Below are positions 58,311-64,000 of a DNA stretch of 64,000 nucleotides, one piece after another. The notes under the pieces are model-generated. The model searched no databases and was not told the origin of the DNA. It saw nothing but the letters and a program-made list of their open reading frames with translations. The DNA is taken from the NCBI RefSeq assembly GCF_000372725.1, contig NW_005201286.1:181012-245011 (forward strand). Direction: 5' to 3'. This DNA comes from Emiliania huxleyi CCMP1516 (lineage: Eukaryota > Haptophyta > Isochrysidales > Noelaerhabdaceae). Made by a program: the position numbers and the translations under genes. Every line of letters starts with the position of its first letter. The first letter of the stretch is position 1.

Positions 58311-60732
58311 TGGCGTCTCAGCCACCAGTCAGCTAGTCCAACCTCCCCCTAACCGCAGGCGCGCGCGGCCCTCGACGAGATGCCGACAGAGGAGCGCGGC
58401 CTCTCGCGGCTGCTCGAGCGGGTCGCCTCGCTGCTGCAGGCCTGCTCGCCCGCCTCGGCTCCGTGGATGGCGGCGGGGGCACCCGCCTGGTCCGTGGAGA
58501 GGGGTCACCGCCCCTGGCCCTCGCCGCTGCAGGAGCATGGCGAGCTGGAGGCGGCCGAGCCGCTGCTGCGTGAGCAGTACGAGGCTCGCCGCGCGGCGCT
58601 CGGCCTCAAGCACGCCGACACTCTCGACGGCGTCAACAACCTGGCGCTGCTGCTGCACCAGCAAGGCAAGCTCGAGGAGGCGGAGCCGTTCTCTCGCCTG
58701 AAGCTCGAGGGCTGCCGCGAGGCGCGAGGCGACAACCACCCCGACACCGTCACCGCGCTCGACACCCTCTCGCAGCTGCTCTCCGACATCGGCCAGCCCG
58801 ACGAGCGCCTCGCCACGGCCCCTCCCGGGCCTTTCCCCGTGACGCCTCTCCTCGAGCCCCTCCTCCAGGCAAGCTCGACGAGGCGCTGCCGCTAAAGCGC
58901 GAGTCCCTCGCCGTCAAGCGGCAGGCGCACCTCCCTCCCCTCGGCCGCTCCCTCCCCTCGGCCGCTCCCTCCGACAGCTCGGCCACGTCCGTGCCACGTC
59001 CATGACACGTCCATGCCATGCCCCAGGTGCTCGGCGACCGGCACCCGGACACGCTCCTCTCGGTCAACAACCTCGCGGCGCCGCCCTCTCGCCTCGGCCG
59101 CCCTCGCGAGGCTCGCCCAAGGTCGAGCCGAGGCTCGCCCGAGAGTAGGTGCTGCTCTCCGACCTCGGCCGCTCGAGCGGCAACACAAACATGTTGCGCG
59201 AGGCGGAGCCGCTCAAGCGGGAGGCGCTGGCGGGCTGCCGCGAGGTGCTTGGCAACCGGCACCCGCACACGCTCGCCTCCATCTCCAACCTCGCGGACAT
59301 GCTCATGCAGCTCGGCCACCTCGACCCGCGCGCCTTCGAGGAGGCGGAGCCGCTCTGCCGCGAGGCGCGAGCCACCCCTGACCCTCCCTGACACCTCCCG
59401 GACACCTCCCGGACACCTCCCGGACACCTCCCAGACACCTCCCGGACACCTCCCAACTCACGGGGTGCAGCCGGGATGTGCCCACCTCACACGGCCAGTG
59501 CTCTCCGCGAAGTTTCCGTGAGCCTTCCGGGAGCGGTGCTGCAGGCGCTGGCTGGCTCGCGGGAGGTGCTCGGCGACGGCCACCCCGACACGCTCAAGTG
59601 CGCCGGCAACCTCGCCGCGTGCTTGGTCGACGTCTCAAAGTACATCCAGGACGAGGCGGCGCACTTGCAAGAAGCTTCTCTGAAGCTTGGTGGAGCCTTC
59701 CTGTAGGTACATCCAGGACGAGGCGGCGCACTTGCGCTGCTTGCGCGAGGCGGAGCCACTCTACGCCAACGCGGCCGCCGGCTTTGCGCGCGGGCTCGGC
59801 TCGACGCACCCGTCGACTCTCTCGTACGTCTCGGAGCGCGCGCGCGTGCTGATGGACTTGGGCCGCGCCTCCGAGGCGGAGGAGATACAGCGCGACTCCG
59901 TCTCCGCCTGCCGCGCGGCGCTGGGAGACTCGCACCCCGAGACCCTCATCGGCGCGCCGCCCTCCGCCCTCCGCCCACCCGCCAGCCGCCCTCCGCCCTC
60001 CGCCCTCCGCCCACCCGCCAGCCGCCCGCTGACCACTGCCCCCGCCCCCCCGTCGCGGCGCGGCAGGCATCACGCACCTCGCGGGCGTGCTGCGCGCGCA
60101 GGAGAAGCTCGCCGAGGCGGAGCCACTCGCGCGGGAGGCGGAGATGAGCAGAGATGCGCCGAGATGCGTTGGGACGAGCCGAGATGCGTCGAGAGGAGTC
60201 GAGAGGAGTCGAGTTGAGAACCCCCTCCCCAACTTAGACTGCGTGCGTGTAGACGCCCCCCCGCCCCCCCTCCTCCTCTCTCGCCCAGGTGCTCGCCGCG
60301 TGGCGCTCGCACGAGGCGGGCGACAAGGTGCCTCGCAACACGCTCACCTCGCTCAACATCCTCTGCGACCTTCTCCACTCGCAGGGCAAGGACGCCGAGG
60401 CGGAGCCGCTCGCGCGCGAGGCGCAGGCGGGCTTCCTCGGCGCGCTCGGCCCGCAGCACCCCTTCACGCTCTCGTCGGTCGACCTGCTCGCCGCCATCCT
60501 GGTCGGCGTCGGGCGGCGGGCGGAGGGCGAGGCGCTGGTGGCGCAGTTCAAGTTCGACGAGGAGGGCGGCATGTCGCCGGGCGGCAAGGGCGGCGGCAAG
60601 GGCGGCGGCAAGGGCGGCAAGGGGAAGGCCGCCAAGGCCAAGGGCGGCAGCAGCAGCGGGCGGGGCAGCGCCAAGAAGAGCAAGGGGAAGGCGAACGGCG
60701 GCACGGCTCTCCCGATCGAGGAGGTGGACTAG
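56050..60732 (+). CDS. TPR-repeat protein with SH3-like module, at least 13 introns
   Basis: Multi-exon gene, 5' end unresolved. Exons give WEEQRRRWIEAVRAAPRVAE, then the SH3-like VVSKPELNGKFGTVLR also found in the ankyrin-kinase, ISLHARNVSPL, an N-terminal domain with GDAYLWLSPFCTNFH, FREGVKSIGKARRAL and EEPRALTHGWCVWQLHTAL, and then about eight kinesin-light-chain-type TPRs (LGDRHPDTLLSVNNLAVLL; LREAEPLKREALAGCREVLG). The C-terminus is Gly/Lys-rich, ending IEEVD, which resembles the HSP90/HSP70 EEVD tail and could be bound by other TPR proteins. Placed introns include 56225-56288, 57554-57747, 57799-57949, 57998-58068 and 59640-59706; most are GC-AG and made of minisatellites. Exon structure between 56400 and 57550 is uncertain. 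Confidence 0.7.
57655..57740. repeat. 11-bp tandem repeat in TPR intron
   Basis: About seven copies of CACGTCCGAGA inside the GT-AG intron 57554-57747. Similar intronic minisatellites lie at 56723-56910 (GAGATGCAGCC/GAGATAGCC), 58255-58315 (CAGACAC) and 59385-59455 (CGGACACCTCC). Confidence 0.9.
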
Positions 60733-61032
60733 CGCGGCCGGGGCGTGGAGGCGTGGAGGCGCGTGGAGGTTGCCACGACGGCCGTTCAAGGGATCTGGGC
60801 TGAGGGACCAGCGGGCGCATCACGCGCGGCGTTCACTCTCCGTTTCTCTAGTAGCCGAACGCGCGAGATGGCCGATGGCGCGGGGCCCGACACGACCTGG
60901 ATGTGTGCGTGATTTCTCTCTCTCCGACCTGTCTCATATCTCTGACTCTCTGTTGCGTGGCGCGGGATTATGATATATAAGCCACAGACAATGAGAGTAT
61001 ATGAAAAAGCCAGAGAGCCACCGCGAGCTGCG
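60733..61032. other. Convergent intergenic region
   Basis: 3' flanks of the TPR gene (plus) and the phosphatase gene (minus). An AT-rich patch GATTATGATATATAAG lies at about 60966. No gene seen. Confidence 0.6.
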
Positions 61033-61932
61033 CTACCCTGGTCGGGGCTCGTACAGGACTGTCACCTCCCTCACATCCGCCTCCCCCTCGGCAAGCGTCG
61101 AGGCGGCTGGCTTCTGCAGCCTGACTGCGTAGGCCTGCGTGTTTTTCGGGTGGCTGTAGCCGCAAGGCAGCACTCCGAGCCTCAAGTAGTTGCCGTGCGT
61201 CACCACGGCCACCGTCGTCTCATCTCCGTGCGCCGCGTAGAGCTGCTGCACCTCGGGATGCTCCCACAGCCAGGCGACGAACGCCTCCCACTCGCCCGGG
61301 CCGACGGCGTCGTTGGAGCCGCCGACGTACGACCAGTCGAACTGCTCGTCGACGTCGAATCCAGCGCCGGCGAGGGCGGCACGCTGCTCATCGCGAGGCA
61401 GCGGGCAGGAGCCGGGGGAGAGAAAGTCAGAGTCAAAGTACTTGTGTTCGGAGAGGAACGGCGCGACCGTGACACGCGTGCCAAAGGCGACCGCCGCAGT
61501 CTCCATGGCGCGCATCAGATATGACGAGAGGACGAGGTGCGGAGCGACGCCGAGCGCTGTGAGCGCGGCTGCGGCGGCCTCCGCCTCCGCCATGCCTTTT
61601 TTGGTAAGCATCGGGTCGCGCTTCATCCGCAGAAGCACCTTATTCCACCACGGCAGCTCGTTGTTCTCGGACTGAGCGTGCCGCATGAGGATGAGGTTCA
61701 TCCTCCCGCCAGAGGGCGGCAGCGCCGAGGCTCCGTCGTCGCAGAACGGACCGATGCGCTGAGCGTCGAGGACAGCGAAGAGCGCGAGCAGCATGAGGAG
61801 GAGACTTCCCCACTTGACGAGACGACGAGGCAGGGCGGTGCTGGATGTGCACGCGCCGTGACTGGAGGAGGCCTCGCGCGCCTTGTCGGCCGACTCCGGC
61901 GAGAGCAGGGATGGCGTGGGCGCGTCGATCAT
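61033..61932 (-). CDS. Membrane-anchored histidine phosphatase (phosphoglycerate-mutase superfamily)
   Basis: 299 residues, intronless. After a polar N-terminus, residues about 36-53 (WGSLLLMLLALFAVLDA) form a single signal anchor. The catalytic domain begins MNLILMRHAQSENN, the RHGxSxxN phosphohistidine motif with Gly replaced by Ala. Further conserved pieces: LTKKGMAEAEAAAAAL, SSYLMRAMETAAVAFG, then VVTHGNYLRLG (second catalytic His). The presumed proton-donor Glu lies in FLSEHKYFD. Substrate unknown; the anchor suggests the secretory pathway or plasma membrane. Met 61932 is the first start after the cluster of basic sequence and gives a conventional type II anchor. Confidence 0.8.
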   Translation of the reverse strand: MIDAPTPSLLSPESADKAREASSSHGACTSSTALPRRLVKWGSLLLMLLALFAVLDAQRIGPFCDDGASALPPSGGRMNLILMRHAQSENNELPWWNKVLLRMKRDPMLTKKGMAEAEAAAAALTALGVAPHLVLSSYLMRAMETAAVAFGTRVTVAPFLSEHKYFDSDFLSPGSCPLPRDEQRAALAGAGFDVDEQFDWSYVGGSNDAVGPGEWEAFVAWLWEHPEVQQLYAAHGDETTVAVVTHGNYLRLGVLPCGYSHPKNTQAYAVRLQKPAASTLAEGEADVREVTVLYEPRPG

Positions 61933-62116
61933 CTCCCTCGCGAAAACAGAAGAGTGCGCGTGAATATACCCGGGTACGACACGACGCGCCCCCGCACACA
62001 TGCTCTCACACCCCGCCGCACACCGCGCGGGCTGATCGACTCCAACAAGCTCCTCACTTTCTTCGATTAGTGCAGCTGAGCCACTAAACGGCCCGCTGTC
62101 AGAGCCCCCCGATACC

Positions 62117-63547
62117 TCACTGCCCCGGCGCCCACGCCTCGATCTTCTTGGGCAGCAGCTGGTCCGACAGGTCCTCCCCGTGGCCAAGGCAGCCGCTTTC
62201 ACCCTTGCCCCAGGTGAACACGGCGCCGTCGGCGGTGCTGGCGATGCTGTGCCCGCCTCCAGCCGACAGGGTGACGACGCGCCGCCCCGCCAACGCCTCG
62301 ATCTTTTTGGGCAATAGCTGGTTCTGCCCGTCGCCGTGGCCCAGCCGGCCCCAGGCTCCATTGCCCCAGCTCCAGAGGGCGCCGCCGGCGGTGAGGGCGC
62401 CGCTGTGGTACAGCCCAGCCGAGACCGCGACGACGCGCTGTCCAGCAAAGGCCTCGATCTTCTTCGGCAGCAGCAGCTGGTTCTGCTCGTCGCCGTGGCC
62501 CAGCCGGCCAGAGGCTCCCCAGCCCCAGCTCCAGACGCTGCCGTCGGCGGTGAGGGCGAGGCTGTGGGCTGCTCCAGCCGACACGGCGACGACGTGCGGC
62601 CCAACAAAGGCCTCGACTTTCTTCGGCAGCAGCTGGTCCTGCTCGTCGCCGTGGCCCAACCGGCCAGAGTCTCCATAGCCCCAGCTCCAGAGGGCGCCGT
62701 CGGCGGTGATGGCGAGGCTGTGGGCTGCTCCAGCCGACACGGCGACGACGCGCAGCCCAGCAAAGGCCTCGATCTGCTTCGGCAGCAGCTGGATCTGCTG
62801 GTCGCCGTGGCCCAGCTGGCCGTGGTATCCAAAGCCCCAGCTCCAGACAGCACCGTCCGCGATGATGGCGAGGCTGTGGTACTCTCCAGCCGACACGGCG
62901 ACGACGCGCTGTCCAGCAAAGGCCTCTTTCTTCTTGGCCAGCAGCTGGTTCTGCTCGTCGCCGTGACCCAACTGGCCAACGTCTCCACCGCCCCAGCTCC
63001 AGACGGCTCCGTCAGCGGTGGTGGCGAGGCTGTGAGACATTCCAGCCGACACGCTCACGGCATGCTCCCCGCCCAGCGGAGAAGGGAGGCGGGTCGGCGT
63101 CTTGAGCTGCGTCACGCCCTCGCCGTGACCGAGGAGGCCTGGCTGCCAATGCGCAGCCGAGCCGCACGACGAGAGCCGCCCCTCGCCGTCGATGAAGACG
63201 CTGTGCCGTTCGCCCGCCGCCGCCCTCGCCGGCGGGTTGGCCTCGCGCAGCAGCGCAGCGAAGCACAGCCACCGCACGGCGCAGCCCTCGCCCTCTGGCT
63301 GCGCCGGCAGCTCGAAGCCGCGCTCTTGCGCCCACAAGCGGATGGCCTCTACCGCGAGCGAGGCGTAAAAGAGCAGCGAGACGGCCGCGACGCGAGCGAT
63401 GTTGGCGGGGTCGCAGCGAGAGAGGGCGCGCACGAGGAGCTCCGTGGGGAGGTCGAGGAGGCGGGCGGGCGGCGGCGTCTCTGGCGGGGGAACGGCGGTG
63501 GCGGCGGGGGCGAGGCGGCTCGAGCGGCGGCGCGGCAGGGTGGACAT
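62117..63547 (-). CDS. F-box plus RCC1-repeat protein, paralogue 3
   Basis: 476 residues, intronless, minus strand. F-box LLDLPTELLVRALSRCDPAN, then RCC1 blades (VVAVSAGAAHSLAITADGAL, WSWGYGDSGRLGHGDEQDQ). Same domain order and N-terminus (MSTLPRRRSSRLAP) as the genes at 27579 and 31358. One blade has an extra Leu (QNQLLLPKK, a CAG-repeat slippage at about 62465), and the last blade is more divergent (STADGAVFTWGKGESGCLGH). Convergent spacing to the phosphatase gene is under 200 bp. A second in-frame Met lies directly upstream at 63550. Confidence 0.85.
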   Translation of the reverse strand: MSTLPRRRSSRLAPAATAVPPPETPPPARLLDLPTELLVRALSRCDPANIARVAAVSLLFYASLAVEAIRLWAQERGFELPAQPEGEGCAVRWLCFAALLREANPPARAAAGERHSVFIDGEGRLSSCGSAAHWQPGLLGHGEGVTQLKTPTRLPSPLGGEHAVSVSAGMSHSLATTADGAVWSWGGGDVGQLGHGDEQNQLLAKKKEAFAGQRVVAVSAGEYHSLAIIADGAVWSWGFGYHGQLGHGDQQIQLLPKQIEAFAGLRVVAVSAGAAHSLAITADGALWSWGYGDSGRLGHGDEQDQLLPKKVEAFVGPHVVAVSAGAAHSLALTADGSVWSWGWGASGRLGHGDEQNQLLLPKKIEAFAGQRVVAVSAGLYHSGALTAGGALWSWGNGAWGRLGHGDGQNQLLPKKIEALAGRRVVTLSAGGGHSIASTADGAVFTWGKGESGCLGHGEDLSDQLLPKKIEAWAPGQ

Positions 63548-63720
63548 CATCAGGAAAAGAATTTCGAGCGGTACAGGCCGACTTTTTAATTCTTTCCGTA
63601 TAATATTTAAAGTTTGTACTTGTACTTGTAGCCTGCTCGCTTGGTGCGAAAGAACGATGCGCCTTAGCGCCCAAGTTTCAGGCCGATCCTCCTCGAGAGG
63701 TACCCTCAGCCTTGTGCTGT
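63548..63720. promoter_or_regulatory. Divergent promoter, RCC1 paralogue 3 and the edge gene
   Basis: 173 bp between two divergent start codons with an AT-rich box (CCGTATAATATTTAAAG, about 63596-63612), the only strongly AT-rich stretch nearby. Function inferred from position. Confidence 0.4.
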
Positions 63721-64000
63721 ATGGGTACAGTATCCGTGGTGATCTCTTCATTCCATGCTCCGACGAAGTGCGTGATGAAACAGCTGGAGACTCTGTGTGG
63801 CTGTGAGCTTGTCGCCGAACTACGATTGAATGTTTTTGCGGGGGATGATTTGGTGGAACGTGTGGGCGCGGCCGGAGCACCGCTGCTCAGGTGCACCGTG
63901 CACTATGATAAAGTTGAAAATCGGCTCTCAGAGCGCTTTTCTCCGCGCGCCTTTGCGACAGAAGCGGTATTCTCTGTCGATGTGGACACATTCTATTCGT
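63721..64000 (+). CDS. Partial CDS running off the right edge, family unknown
   Basis: An open frame from ATG 63721 to the end of the window, 93 residues: MGTVSVVISSFHAPTKCVMK, QLETLCGCELVAELRLNVFA, then GAPLLRCTVHYDKVENRLSE and AVFSVDVDTFYS. The composition is clearly protein-like. VSVVISS followed by a Lys/Leu helix recalls the start of glycosyltransferase-type Rossmann domains, but that is a guess. The stop lies beyond the window. Confidence 0.5.
   Translation, partial: MGTVSVVISSFHAPTKCVMKQLETLCGCELVAELRLNVFAGDDLVERVGAAGAPLLRCTVHYDKVENRLSERFSPRAFATEAVFSVDVDTFYS

Overview
This is nuclear DNA from a GC-rich eukaryote, most likely a haptophyte-type marine microalga. That placement is my inference from overall character: very high GC, expanded ankyrin, RCC1 and TPR families, a selenocysteine glutathione peroxidase, and introns that mostly use GC-AG splice sites. 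A dinoflagellate cannot be excluded. There is no operon structure. Genes lie on both strands, separated by dispersed and tandem repeats. Positions 8102-8454 are an assembly gap of N.

Layout. 1-3250 holds a decayed retroelement-like polyprotein (SH3-like segment, OTU-like protease, broken C2H2 finger) and the tail of a dead RCC1 gene. 3276-5408 and 9723-11336 are two ankyrin proteins on the minus strand; a hAT-like MITE with 8-bp target duplications sits just upstream of the first. 11.5-19.3 kb is mostly relics: a frameshifted gene, an F-box gene with a truncated duplicate, CT microsatellites and two inverted copies of a 430-bp interspersed repeat. 19479-20794 is RAD51C, 22305-24279 a six-exon kelch gene with a 22-nt microexon, and about 25.0-25.7 kb an EF-hand gene. 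An inverted-repeat element inside GTGTCGAG minisatellites follows.

27.6-40.8 kb is the densest gene block: two tandem F-box/RCC1 paralogues flanking a HET-like/LRR gene, cytosolic HSP90 ending MEEVD, and a 1432-residue ankyrin-kinase-RING protein. A third RCC1 paralogue lies at 62.1-63.5 kb.

40.9-55.3 kb is a mobile-element region. It contains an element with A1-ORF-B1-A2-B2 split direct repeats, as in PAT/Ngaro-type DIRS retrotransposons. An unclassified transposon with roughly 460-bp terminal inverted repeats and 5-bp target duplications is inserted in A1. A second copy of that transposon lies at 52.7-53.9 kb, and empty sites for both insertions are present in the window. The region also holds the GPX selenoprotein gene with a clear SECIS element, a TLC-domain membrane protein, a 167-bp satellite, an amplified small ORF family, a DMT transporter truncated by a repeat, and a second MITE nested in another inverted-repeat element.

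55.4-64 kb carries a small membrane protein, a large TPR gene cut by many minisatellite introns, a membrane-anchored histidine phosphatase, the third RCC1 gene, and a divergent gene that runs off the right edge.

The genes show no shared pathway; they are a scattered set of stress, repair, signalling and scaffold proteins. The unifying signals are the intron biology (GC donors, AG|G acceptors, introns flanked by exon-derived direct repeats) and the mobile elements.
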